From positions 117,690,233 to 117,754,232 of the forward strand of contig NC_057866.1 of the NCBI RefSeq assembly GCF_019393635.1: a stretch of DNA of 64,000 nt. Reading direction: 5' to 3'. Both the position numbers and the translations under genes were made by a program. This document shows positions 34,343-43,999 of this stretch, piece by piece. The notes below the pieces were generated by a model. That model did no database searches, was not told where the DNA came from, and saw nothing but the letters and a program-made list of their open reading frames with translations. The stretch comes from Dromiciops gliroides. Lineage: Eukaryota; Chordata; Mammalia; Microbiotheria; Microbiotheriidae. Each line of letters begins with the position of its first letter. Positions within the stretch are counted from its first letter, which is position 1.

Positions 34343-35488
34343 TGTACAAAAAATTAATTGTTCATAACTATAACTAACCTGGAAAAATTACATATAATTG
34401 GATTTATGAAAAATTATGATTATATGAAAAATGATAAATTTAGAGAAATTATAATTGGGCCGTCAATCCCTTCGTGGTTGCCATTCAATATGTAGAAATA
34501 TTTTGATGATCAGGCCTGATTTGGGGGCTGAAGCTGACTGGAGGACTAATCTGGGGACTAATGACTATTTGGCTATCTGACTTCATTAATTTAATGTGGG
34601 CCATTTATAAAGTTCCACCACACTGCTCCCAAACTGTTAAACTAAAGATTAAGAAGCCTCTTAACCAAATAATCCAAGCAGAGTTTACTTATGAGATACT
34701 ATTTCAAATTAGGAATACAGGGAAATAAAGTGTACAACCTGACTCCTTTCCTATGGTCTCTTTCCACTGCATCTCTTTCCCACCTGCTGCGCTTTGAACT
34801 TCTTGAATACAATAAGGGCCTTGGCTGCCTCCAGCCTCAGGGCACGATACACTTTCCCTGGTCAGCTATTTTCTTCTAACTTCTCTTAATCTTCACTTTC
34901 TCCAACCTGTACCCTGTGCTGACCTGCTTCTGTGCTCTCTGCTGCCTCCTGGTCAGTCTGTCTTCTGCTCCATTCTTGTCCTCGCTCTCCTCTAGTCCCT
35001 CTATCTAGTCCGTCTTCCTCTAGTCAGCCTAGTTCGTCCTCAGCCCGTCCTCCAGTCCATCTCCCCCTCCTTAATCTTGTCTCTCTATCTAGTCCGTCCT
35101 CACTCCTTCTTTATCTAGTCTGTGCCCCCCCCTCCTGTCTCACTCCCAGGTCTATATATACCTTTTCTTCTCTCCACTCAAATCTTGGGGCTTCCTTCGC
35201 CCCCACAGACCAAGCTAATCTGCCAGCCAGAGCTGCAGCTGGTGTGCGTGTGTGGGGGGTGCTCTTGAGCCTCATGCCTCAGCACAGCCTATCCTTCAGA
35301 TAGCTCCACTCAGGTCAGAGGGAGCTGGGGGCTATTTTGTTTTCCAGCTGTCTGACCTAGCCTTGTATAGCCCACGGGACTTTTTCTCCTCAGCTGAATC
35401 TGAGGAGGAGGGGGAGAGATCCTGAGGGCCTAAGGCTTTCTAATCTCAGCCTAAAGGTAGGGTCCTCAAATCAAAATAAATTTCCACA
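34343..35488 (+). mobile_element. LTR-like insert (1146 bp) in element C ORF1
   Basis: Starts TGTACAAAAA, ends TTTCCACA, and is flanked by gggc at 34339-34342 and 35489-35492. The ORF1 sequence on both sides is contiguous when compared with element D near 56050, so this is a clean insertion. TG...CA ends with a 4-bp duplication fit an ERV1-type solo LTR. TATA-like 'tctatatata' is at 35151-35160 and AATAAA at 35475-35480, leaving almost no U5, which is unusual. A CT-rich block near 34990-35130 repeats 'tctatctagtccgtc'-like words. No retroviral coding sequence. Confidence 0.6.
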
Positions 35489-35844
35489 GGGCAAAGGAAC
35501 TGGGACTACAGCCGAGAATCACATACCCTACAAAACAGTATAATCTATCAGAGGAAAAATGGGACTTCTATGAAAAAGAGGACTTTCAGGCATTTGTGAT
35601 GAAAAGACCTGAACTGAATAGAAAATTTGACTTTCAAATACAAGACCCTGGAGAAACGTAAAAAAGGAAACAGGAAAAAGAAATCATGAGGGACATTAAA
35701 AGGTTAAACTGTTTACATTCTTACATGAGAAGATAATACTTCCAATTCATAAGAACTGTCTCAGTAAGGAATACACAGAGGACACATGTTTGAACTGAAT
35801 ATGAAGGGATGATATCTGTGAAGCATTCATTTTTTGTTTATCCT

Positions 35845-35955
35845 TGTTCTTTGTGGGGCAAACAGGGTGGGTTTTCTAGTGTCTCAGGCTGGATTTGGAC
35901 TCTGGGCCTCCTGGACCCAGGGCTGGTGCTTTGTCCACTGTGCTATCTAGCTAAC
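35845..35955 (-). mobile_element. Captured SINE fragment in element C
   Basis: 'gtctcaggctggatttggac', 'gggctggtgctttgtccact' and 'gtgctatctagctaaccca', directly followed by 'tgatgacatctttaaaatag'. Antisense to the host, with the same junction as elements A and B. Confidence 0.8.
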
Positions 35956-35974
35956 CCATGATGACATCTTTAAA

Positions 35975-36735
35975 ATAGCATTGAGGGGTAGGAGGAATAG
36001 ACTGGGGGAGGGGGAATGGGAGAGGTGGACTGGGGAGAGTTAGCTCACATGAAGGAAACAAGAAAAAAGCTTATGGAGGAAAGGGGAAGGGGGGGAAGGA
36101 ATAGGGCAGTGAGTGAACCTTACTATCATCAGAATTGGCTCAAAGAGGGAATAACATACATACTCAAGAGGGTATGGTAATATATTTTTGCCCTGTGGAA
36201 AAGTGGGTGGGGATGGAGATAAGCAGGGCGGGGGTGGGGGTGGGGGGGCGAGAAGAGGGGAATGAGGGAAGGGAAGTTTGGGGGAGGGACCTGTAAAAAG
36301 CAAAACACTTTTGAAGAAGGTGAAGATGTTTTACATAGCAGCACATGTATTACATATATACATATATATATATACACACATATACATACATATATATGTA
36401 TATATATATGTATGTATGTATATATACATATATATATATTGATATTGATTTGCTTGATTTCATAGGGAAAGTTGAGGAGGGAGGGAAGAAGAAAACTTTA
36501 AGAAAACAGAATTAGCTCAAAGACCTTAACCTCATCAGAGTAGGCTCAAGGAGGGAATAACATACACACCCAATTGGGAGGAGCAATCTATTTAACCCTA
36601 CAGGAAAGTAGGAGGGGAAGAGGATAAGGAGGGAATGGTGAAAGAAGGGAGGGTAGAGCAGGGGAGGGGGCAGTCAGTAGCAAAACACTTTTGAGGAGGA
36701 ATAGGGCAAAATGAGATAGAAAATAGACTAAATAT
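35975..36735 (+). repeat. Purine-rich tandem spacer of element C
   Basis: Two imperfect units. Each contains 'ggctcaa(a/g)(g)agggaataacat', a GGA-rich block and 'gcaaaacacttttga(a/g)ga'. A TA/CATA microsatellite (about 36346-36440) has expanded at the end of the first unit. G-runs occur at 36226-36247. Confidence 0.75.
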
Positions 36736-37340
36736 TGTTGGAAGGGAATAGGATGGAGGGGAATAGTTATGATGATTAACTACAATGGCAAAATATATGG
36801 TACCCACTCTGCTGGGCTATTGTAAAGAATATTCTTTAGCAAGTTTAAGGTACAATATAAAAGTTATGATGAACAGGATGCTATCATAAAAACCTGGAAA
36901 GACCCACGTGAACTGAGGCAGAGAGAAATGTACTGTATACAAAATAACAGCAATAGTGTAAGATGATCTGCTATGAAGCACGTGGTTATTTTCAGCAAGA
37001 CAATGATCCAGTATAACTCTGAAGGACTTATGAAAATTGCAATACACCTACAGAGAAAGAACTGATGGTATCTGAAAACAGAATGATTTTTTTTTTTTTT
37101 GGACAACTCCGTAATCTGAAGTCTTGTTTTTATCTGTTTTTTCTCACAATCTAGCTAATGTGGAGATGTTTTCCATGACAACCCATGTATAACTTACATT
37201 GAATTGCTTGAGTTCTTTGGGTGGGGGGTGGGAAAGGAGGGAGGAAGAGAAGTTGGAACACAAAGTTTTAAAAATTTGATGTCAAAATTTGCTTTTACAT
37301 GTAATTTGGAAAATAAAATTCTAAACAATGTAAAAACAAA

Positions 37341-37442
37341 CAAATGTGTTTCTTGTAAACAACATATCTTAGGATTCTGGTTTTTAATCCAGCCTGCTCT
37401 TTGTTTCCATATTATGGGACAATTCATCTCATTCACATTCAC
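37341..37442 (-). pseudogene. L1-beta ORF2 N-terminal (endonuclease start) fragment
   Basis: From the ATG at 37442 the minus strand reads MNVNEMNCPIIWKQRAGWIK then NQNPKICCLQETHL, matching the L1 endonuclease start pattern (LNxNGxxxxxKR... WI... CCxQETHL). The fragment ends at the element C target duplication, and the endonuclease continues beyond it from 32834. The start lies next to the purine-rich spacer, so ORF1 and ORF2 are separated by about 1 kb. Confidence 0.85.
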
Positions 37443-37449
37443 AGTGATG

Positions 37450-38400
37450 ATTACTAACTGTATTTCCTTCCATCCTATTTCCCCCTTGTTTACTTTTCTC
37501 TCTCCTTTCCCCTCATCCCCTCTTACCAGTGTTTTGCTTCAGAGCACCACCTCCCTCAATCTACTCTCCCTTCTATCAATCCGACCTCCCTTTTTCTTTC
37601 CACTTTTCTCTCTTAGCTTTTCCTTCCCTTCTATTACCCCTAGCTCCCTTTCCTTTTACCTTCTAGTTTTTCTCTTCCTTCTATCAACACCCCACCCTTT
37701 TTTTCCCCTTTCCCATGTTACTTCCCTACAGGTTAAGCTAAATTTCTATACCCAACTGATTGAGTATGTTATTTCCTCTTTGACCTAAACAAAATGAGAG
37801 TAAGGTTGAAACAATGCTCACTCCTCCTTTCTTTCCCTCTATTGTAATAGCTCTTTCATGTCTCTTCATGTGATTTACCCCATTTGGACTCCCCTTTCCT
37901 CCTCTCCCAGTATTATCCTTTCTGTATGCCCTTAAGTATTTTTATATCAACACATTAAAATCTACTTATAAGGGGCAGCTAAGTGACACAGTGGATAGAG
38001 CACCGGCCCTGGAGTCAGGAGTACCTGAGTTCAAATCTAGCCTCAGAAACTTAACACTTACTAGCTGTGTGACCCTGGGCAAGTCACTTAACCCCAATTG
38101 CCTCACCAAAAGAAAAAAATCTACTTATACCCGCAACCTCTGTCTGTGTATTCCTTCTATCTGTCTTAATAGAGATACGTTTCTCAAGAGGTACAAGTAT
38201 CTTTTTTCCCATGTAGAGATGTAACCAATTTAACCTTATATAATATATATATGTATATATATATATATATAGATGTATATATAGATGTATATATATACAC
38301 ATATACATGTATATGTGTGTATATATATATATATATACACATATACATATAGATGTATATATATATTTGTTTTTTCCCCCTGTTTTACCTTATGTTTCTC
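37450..38400 (-). repeat. Inter-ORF purine-rich spacer of L1-beta
   Basis: C/T-rich on the plus strand, with unit-like features shared with the half-L1 spacers ('gagtatgttatttcctcttt', 'acttccctacaggttaagct'). Contains a SINE (37971-38115) and a TA/CATA microsatellite (about 38235-38370). The 194-codon plus-strand ORF across 37204-37788 is an antisense reading of this low-complexity block. Confidence 0.65.
37971..38115 (+). mobile_element. Marsupial tRNA-derived SINE, sense, in L1-beta spacer
   Basis: 'aggggcagctaagtgacaca' to 'ttaaccccaattgcctcac'. Perfect 14-bp duplication aaaatctacttata at 37957-37970 and 38116-38129, showing that it is independent of the captured SINE in A, B and C. Confidence 0.95.
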
Positions 38401-38611
38401 TTGATTCTTATATTTGAAGACTGAATTTTCTGTTCAGTTCTGGACTTTTCATTATGAAAGTTTTGGTCCCCTATTTCTTTGAATGCCCATATTTTCCCCT
38501 GAAAGATTATGATTTATTTTGCTGGGTAGTACATTCTTGGTTGTAATCCAAGTTCTTTTGCCCTCTGGAATATCATATTCTAAGTCCTCTAATTCACTAA
38601 TGTTGAATCTG

Positions 38612-39360
38612 TCAGGTCCTGTGTAATCCTGATTGTTGTACCTTGATATTTAAATTGTTTCTGGCTGCTTGCAGTATTTTCTTCTTCATCTGATAATTCT
38701 GGAATTTGGCTACAATATTCCTTGAAGCTTTCCTTTTGGGGTCTCTTTCAGGAGGTGATTGGTGGATTCTTTCAATGGCCATTTTTTCCAACTCTGGCTC
38801 AAAGACTGGAGAATTTCTCCTTGATGATGTCATGAAATGTTCTGTCAATGCTCTTTTTTTATACAACTTGGCCCTCAGGTAGAAAAATTATTCTTAATTT
38901 GTCCCTCCGTAGTCTATTTTCCAGGTCTGTTGTTTTTCTGAAGTGGTATTTTATGTGTCCTTCTACTTTTATATTCTTTTGATGTTTCATTGCATCTTTA
39001 GCTTCCATCTGCCCAATTTTGATTCTTAAGGAATTATTTTCCCCAGTTGGCTTTTACACCTCCTTTTCCATTTATTTGTATTTTTAAGGAGTTATTTTCT
39101 TTTTCCAAGCTTTTAACTTTCTCTTGCATAAGTCATATTTCTTTTCCCAATCGTTCTTCTACCTCTCTTATTTGATTTATAAAATCCTTTTTGAGCTCTT
39201 CCAAGAGGGCATTTAGATCTTGAGACCAATTCCTGTTCCCCTTTGAGACTTCACATGCAGGCTTTTTTATATTGTTGTCCTCTTCTGAGTTTGTGTTTTG
39301 GTCCTCCCTGTCACCATAGTAGTATTCTATGGTGAAAACTATTTTCTGTTTGTTATTCAT
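38612..39360 (-). pseudogene. L1-beta ORF1 (broken)
   Basis: N-terminal frame 39360-39133: MNNKQKIVFTIEYYYGDRED, acidic stretch, NWSQDLNALLEELKKDFINQ and IREVEERLGKEI, typical of an L1 ORF1p coiled-coil entry. C-terminal-domain frame 38866-38612 includes AIERIHQSPPERDPKRKASR and KKKILQAARNNLNI. Intermediate sequence has stops and frameshifts. The product would have been an RNA-binding trimer subunit of the L1 particle. Confidence 0.8.
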
Positions 39361-39419
39361 ATTTTAGTGCCTTACATGTCTTTTAAAGTTGAGTTCAGCT
39401 CCTGGGATACAGGATGCAG

Positions 39420-39905
39420 TGTCCCAAGCTTCTTGGGCTGGAGGCCAGGGGCCTAATCACTGGCTTTCTGTTTTGAGGTATCAGCTGCTTAAAGCTTACT
39501 CACTGCATTGATGTGGCCCAGCCTATTTCCACCTTTTAGGTAGTAGATACCACAGTTGGCAGATTGCCTTCTGCATTGAAGCTCAGGGCCTCATTACTAG
39601 CCTAATAAGCCACTAGCTAGCAGAGCTAGTACTACTGGTCCTCAGCTGCTGGTATGAACCTTGTTATGACTTGCACAGACAGCCTCTGTGCTGAGGGGCA
39701 CTCCCCTTTTGCCCAGATGAAACAGACCTTTCCTGAAGACCTTCTAGTTTATCTTAAACTGGAAGATTGTTTCGCTCCATCTTTTTGTGGGTTCTGTAGC
39801 TCCAGAATACATCTAGAGTTTTAATTTAATGTTGTTTCTGAGAGAAATTTGATAGCACAGGCAACTTCCAGGTTTCTCTCCCCCATCTTGGCTCTGCCTC
39901 AGAAA
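39420..39905 (-). promoter_or_regulatory. L1-beta 5' UTR / ancestral promoter region
   Basis: Region upstream of ORF1 up to the 5' terminus ('cccccatcttggctctgcct' on the plus strand). By family knowledge L1 5' UTRs carry the internal Pol II promoter. No activity can be inferred from this decayed copy. Confidence 0.6.
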
Positions 39906-39929
39906 TTATTATTTCACCAGTTGTTATTG

Positions 39930-41686
39930 ACCCTCTCCTTGTCCTTTATTGAATAGTATCTTCTGCACAAAGTTTACTTTGGAACAGGGCTTGAGTACGA
40001 TGAAGCTTTGCTATAGCCCTTCTTGTTTTGTGATAGATTATTCTTAAAATACTGAAAAATGCTTGTTTTTCAATAATGTGTCATTTCCTTGAGGTTGGCT
40101 TTCCTTGTATGCCTCAACCATCTATTACATAGTTGGTTTTTGAAAGTTGCTATGGTTGAAAAATTCATAACTCTTCACCCAACTTGGTGATTAGCTTTTC
40201 TGCCCTTAGTTAGTCCATAGATGACAAGCATAGAGTCCTTCACCTCACCTATAGTGGAAATTACTCATGACTTCATAAAAGGTAAGAAATTTTTCCTATT
40301 ATGGTAAATATCAAACTCTGTGTCTTGCCATTTATCATTTGGGCAATCTTGTATACTGTAAAATATAAACAGGGCTTTCTTATAGGTGACACGTAAGAGG
40401 GATTTCAATCCATTTTTCTTTTGCTACACATTTTGTTCACAGTTAAGAAAAAAGTCTTAGTCAATGAAGAAGCTTAATCAAAACCAAATTAGATTCTCTG
40501 GGGAGTTCACTGTGATCATCAAGATACAGTGCAAAAAAGCATTTTATTTAGTCAGAGGACCAGGCTTCGAATCTTGTCTCTGCCACTTCCCACTAGTGTA
40601 ACATCTGGCAAGTCATTTAACCTCCTCTCTGCACTTCAGTTTCCTCATCTACAAAATGAGAGTTGGACTAGATGATCTTTGAGGTCCCTTCTAGATGTGA
40701 ATGTAAGTTCCCATGAAATAGAATATGAAGTAATGACATGCTGCCTGTTTTGGAAAATTGATACCTCCCAATAATAGAACCTAAGTACAAGAGCAAGTCT
40801 TTAGGAGAACAAAATGAATAACCTCTTCTGTAAATCCTTACCACAGAATACAGGAGGAAAATTGTATAAGTCAAATAAAATAGGACTACACCAATTCAGT
40901 TGGGTTACTGAGTTGACTGTGAAGATGTCCAGTCTATTGAAAATTACTAAACAGTAATTAGTGACCTGACAATGTTACTACCATGTCACTGAACATGCTT
41001 GAAACTTAGCCAACTGCCTCTTATACAGATGATAAGGAAAATTCCCCTTTTGTAATGACTGACCTGTATAAGTATGTGGTACTTAGATCCAAATATTTTT
41101 GTACACTGCTGCTGATGTTACCTGAAAACTTTAGCCCAAGCTTATATTGGTCTTATCAGCCACAGTCATACATACTGTACTTTGACCCAGACATAGTTAT
41201 ATCATTTTGGTCCTATTTAAGCACAAATGATGAAAACCATGGTTCAAGAATAGGAGGTTTTTTTGTTTGCATTTATTTTTTTAATTTTAGATTCCATGTC
41301 AAATGATGTCAAGAACCTGGAGTAGGTTATAGCATTATATCAATGCTTCATCAGGACATTGCTTCAAAGACATTTCTGGTTTGGCTTTTTTTAAAATTCG
41401 GAATTGATGGGGTACAGTGAGAAACATGCTGAATGTGCTGTAAGAAGTCTCCAGTTCAAATTACATGTCTGCTACTCACCATTTGTGTGATGTTGCGCAA
41501 GTTATAACCTCTCTGGGCTTCAGTTTCTTCATTGATAAAAGGAGACAAATAAACTAGCCTACCACTGGGAACTTGTGACATTCCTGTCTCATTAGTCTTC
41601 ACTGGCAAGATCTCCTGTTACTTCTGTTACACTGCCTTATCAGTTATTATATATTGTTTCAAAGAAATGGACAGCTTTTATATATG
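39930..41686. other. Mostly unassigned, with two MIR-type SINEs
   Basis: Sense MIR at 40545-40705 ('ccaggcttcgaatcttgtct', 'cttcagtttcctcatctaca', then 'ttggactagatgatctttga'). Sense MIR at 41405-41580 ('tctccagttcaaattacatg', 'tctctgggcttcagtttctt'). The rest is unique AT-rich sequence without gene signals. Confidence 0.5.
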
Positions 41687-42227
41687 TGTGCACACTGTGA
41701 TGTTTAAAATCTAAATGTGTGGATAACTTTAAATTAGAAGCTTTAGTACCAGTCTTTGGGAATTAAGCATTTATTAAAGCATACTAGGTATTAGGGGAAA
41801 AAAAAAGAACACATGGAGTTAAGAAAAGGCCTATCTAGCCTAGAGTTTCAGTCTCATCTGGTGATTCCTTAAGTCCTCTGCCACAAGCCTGCTTCAACCA
41901 TGAATTCTCTTTTCAAACTGAGTGTGGAAGCTTTTTATAGGTCTGGAGCAGAGGCGGTCCTTACACACTGCTTCAAGCTGATTGGTAGGGGTCATCCAAA
42001 TCCATTGCTTCCCTGGACTTGAAGGTGGTCTCAAGTTGAGTTCAAAGTCCTTAGCTTCTGAGAACAATACCCTCTTAAGGGCTAGCCAGGTATGGTTACA
42101 ATCTAATTAACTTTTGAAGTAGGCTAATTAGCAAAGTTGATCACTTTCACTTAATTCAATTAGTTTAGATTAATCTCCAGGTGAGCCTGTGAGGATCTGC
42201 CAAATCCCATTATTTTCTCACAACACA
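41687..42227 (-). mobile_element. Solo LTR (541 bp), 6-bp target duplication, minus strand
   Basis: Minus strand starts TGTGTTGTGAGAAAATAATG and ends CAGTGTGCACA. Flanked by tatatg at 41681-41686 and 42228-42233. TATAAAAAG lies at 41939-41931 and AATAAA at 41775-41770, leaving about 83 bp of U5, a normal U3-R-U5 layout. TG...CA ends with a 6-bp duplication fit ERV2/ERVK-type (class II) elements. The TA-rich flank weakens the duplication slightly. No internal retroviral genes. Confidence 0.7.
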
Positions 42228-42244
42228 TATATGCACATATGCCT

Positions 42245-42246
<2 letters not shown>

Positions 42247-42280
<34 letters not shown>
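42247..42280. repeat. (CA)n microsatellite
   Basis: About 16 CA units adjoining the LTR, followed by interrupted ACAT/ATGT repeats to about 42425. Confidence 0.9.
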
Positions 42281-42283
<3 letters not shown>

Positions 42284-42433
42284 TGTATTTGTTCTACATG
42301 CATATATTTGTTCTTTTAAAATATATAACTATATATGTGTACTTATTTATCGTTTATACACACATGTATATATGTCTACATATATGTATACATATAGGTA
42401 TGCATACATGCATACATGCTCATTATATTATAC

Positions 42434-43250
42434 CTATTAGAATAGTTATAAGGAGAGAAAATGAAAATTATAAATGTTGGAGGGTATGTGGGAAAAATTG
42501 ATTATAAATGTACTGTTGGTGGAGTTGTGAACTGATACAATCATTATGTAGAGCAGTTTGGAAATATGTCTAAAAGGCTATAAAGCCATCCATACCCTTT
42601 GACCTAGTAATAACAGTATGAGCTCTATATTCCAAAAGAGATTTTTAAAAAGGAAAATGACCTATATGTACAGAAATATTTATATCAGCTCTGGCTAAAC
42701 AAGTTGTAGTATATGATTGTGATGGAATACTATTATGCTATAAAAATGATGATCAGGATGTTCTCAGAAAAAACCTGGGAAGACTTACATGAACTGGTGC
42801 AAAGTGAAAGGAATAGAACCAGGAGAACATTGTACACAGTAATAGCAATATTGTAAGACGATTTAACTGTGAATGACTTAGCTATTGTCAGCAATACCAT
42901 CATCCAAGACAACTCTGAAAGACAAGATGAAAAATTTTCTCCATCCCCAGAGAAAAAACTGATGAAGTCTGAATACTAATTGAAGAATAGTGTTTAAAAA
43001 ACTTTAAAAAAATTTTTCTGGAGAGTTTTTTCCTATGTTTTCTTTTACAAAATGACTAATATAGAAATGTATTTTTGCATGATTATACATGTATAACCTA
43101 TATCAAGTCCCTTACCATCTCAGTGAGCAGTCAGGGGAGGGAGGAAGGAAGAGAATTTGGAACTCAAAATTTTTAAAACAAATATTAAAATTATCTTTAC
43201 ATGTAATTGGGGAAAAAGAAAATACTAAATAAATAATTTAACTTTAAAAG
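42434..43250 (+). mobile_element. L1 3' end (copy delta), plus, 5' truncated
   Basis: Sense ORF2 C-terminal region ('gggtatgtgggaaaaattga', 'agagcagtttggaaatatgt', 'gatggaatactattatgcta', 'agaaccaggagaacattgta'), then 3' UTR ending 'ttacatgtaattggggaaa' and an A/T-rich tail. Stops in all frames. Confidence 0.8.
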
Positions 43251-43257
43251 AGAGAGA

Positions 43258-43398
43258 GAGAGGGGCAGCTAGGTGGAGCAGTGAATAGAGCACCGGCCCT
43301 GGAGTCAGGAGTACCTGAGCTCAAATCCAGCCTCAAACACTTTACACACTTACTAGCTGTGTGACCCCGGGCAAGTCACTTAACCCCAATTGCCTCAC

Positions 43399-43400
<2 letters not shown>
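43258..43400 (+). mobile_element. Marsupial tRNA-derived SINE, sense, followed by (GA)n
   Basis: 'gagaggggcagctaggtgga' to 'taaccccaattgcctcac'. Left flank aaaagagagagagag is repeated on the right, so the target duplication is itself a GA repeat. Confidence 0.9.

Positions 43401-43466
<66 letters not shown>
43401..43466. repeat. (GA)n microsatellite
   Basis: About 30 GA units immediately after the SINE tail, apparently grown from the downstream target-duplication copy. Confidence 0.95.
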
Positions 43467-43467
<1 letters not shown>

Positions 43468-43734
43468 ACATCATGATTTTGTTGGGATAGGGAACTCCTG
43501 GACGAGGAAACTCCTTTTACCAATGCAGGTTGGCATCCTCTCTTCCTCTATTCCCCTTATTGCTTTAGTGAGTTACCTGAATGGTTAAGTGATTTGCCCA
43601 GGAGTCACATTGCCAGCATGTATAACTTGTGGCTTATGGGTTCTTAGGCCAATTCTCTATCCATTATGCTGTACTACTTCCCTTAAAACTGAAGAAAGGA
43701 AGCAGAGGCTAATTAATTCAATATACGTGTGTGT

Positions 43735-43759
43735 ATACATACATACATACAGATACATG

Positions 43760-43802
<43 letters not shown>

Positions 43803-43815
43803 CCACATACATACA
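43735..43815. repeat. (CATA)n/(TA)n compound microsatellite
   Basis: cata units on both sides of a pure TA run. The ORFs on both strands here are readings of this simple sequence. Confidence 0.9.
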
Positions 43816-43946
43816 CACGTACTTGTGTGTATAGAAACTTTCCTGGCTCACATACTTTTCCTCTTAAGCCTCTAGATATCTTATTTTGAATCTGCCAAAA
43901 AAGAACTAAATCTTAGCAAAAGCAAACAAATAGAAACCAAAAAAAT

Positions 43947-43999
43947 TCTCCCTCCCTCTCCCTCTCCCTCTCCCTCTCTCTCTCCCTCTCCCTCTCTCT
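43947..43999. repeat. (CCCTCT)n simple repeat
   Basis: Hexamer-like pyrimidine tract of ccctctccctct units. The minus-strand ORFs here encode only Gly/Glu/Arg-rich low-complexity sequence. Confidence 0.9.

Larger units (their letters stand above)
33491..35660 (+). pseudogene. L1-type ORF1 of element C (broken)
   Basis: ORF1p binds RNA as a coiled-coil trimer in L1 particles. The N-terminal frame runs 33491-33841: a basic start, ESFFSDKEDQGVPSEEENN, a NWSQAMEALKRDFEEKVGEI heptad region and an (Arg-Glu)n run encoded by a GA microsatellite. It then hits a stop after a frameshift. Downstream, RRM/CTD-like sequence follows in other frames up to 34342 ('ttggactatctgaaaaccat', 'gatcacctccagaaagagat'). 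The 1146-bp insert interrupts, and the C-terminal end lies at 35493-35660. No protein can be made intact. Confidence 0.85.
32852..37340 (+). mobile_element. Half-L1-like element C, plus strand, full length, with 17-bp target duplication
   Basis: Perfect duplication caaatgtgtttcttgta at 32835-32851 and 37341-37357 within L1-beta ORF2. Starts 'gaatatggcagaggaaat', resembling the L1 5' end, so it is not 5' truncated. Order: 5' UTR 32852-33490; ORF1 from 33491 (frameshifted, interrupted by the insert at 34343-35488, ending about 35660); antisense SINE fragment about 35845-35955; purine-rich spacer 35975-36735 with two tandem units; ORF2 tail about 36770-37030; 3' UTR to 37340. There is no endonuclease or RT. 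Without the LTR-like insert it is about 3.3 kb. Movement would have needed L1 enzymes in trans. Confidence 0.85.
29958..39917 (-). mobile_element. L1 copy beta, minus strand, near full length, RT core deleted, split by element C
   Basis: 3' UTR near 29960-30400, 5' end near 39900 where the minus strand reads 'gaggcagagccaagatgggg'. Degenerate target duplication caactgttatt / cagttgttatt at 29947-29957 and 39918-39928. ORF1 fragments lie at 39360-39133 and 38866-38612, a purine-rich spacer at about 38400-37450, and an ORF2 N-terminal fragment at 37442-37358. After element C (32852-37340) ORF2 resumes at 32834, but it jumps at about 32160 from endonuclease-linker to post-RT sequence. The ORF2p C-terminal Cys/His motif is at 30801-30589. 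Two SINEs interrupt it. Non-functional. Confidence 0.85.

Noticed and set aside
34932..35303. 123-codon Ser/Pro/Leu-rich ORF
   Set aside because: Lies in the CT-rich part of the LTR-like insert and is an accident of pyrimidine-rich repeats.
37204..37788. Longest open frame in the window (194 codons, plus strand)
   Set aside because: It runs across the end of element C and then the antisense C/T-rich spacer of L1-beta. The protein is Ser/Phe/Pro/Leu low complexity without motifs, so it is an artefact of composition.
42189..42501. His/Thr/Tyr-rich ORFs
   Set aside because: They are readings of CA and ACAT microsatellites.
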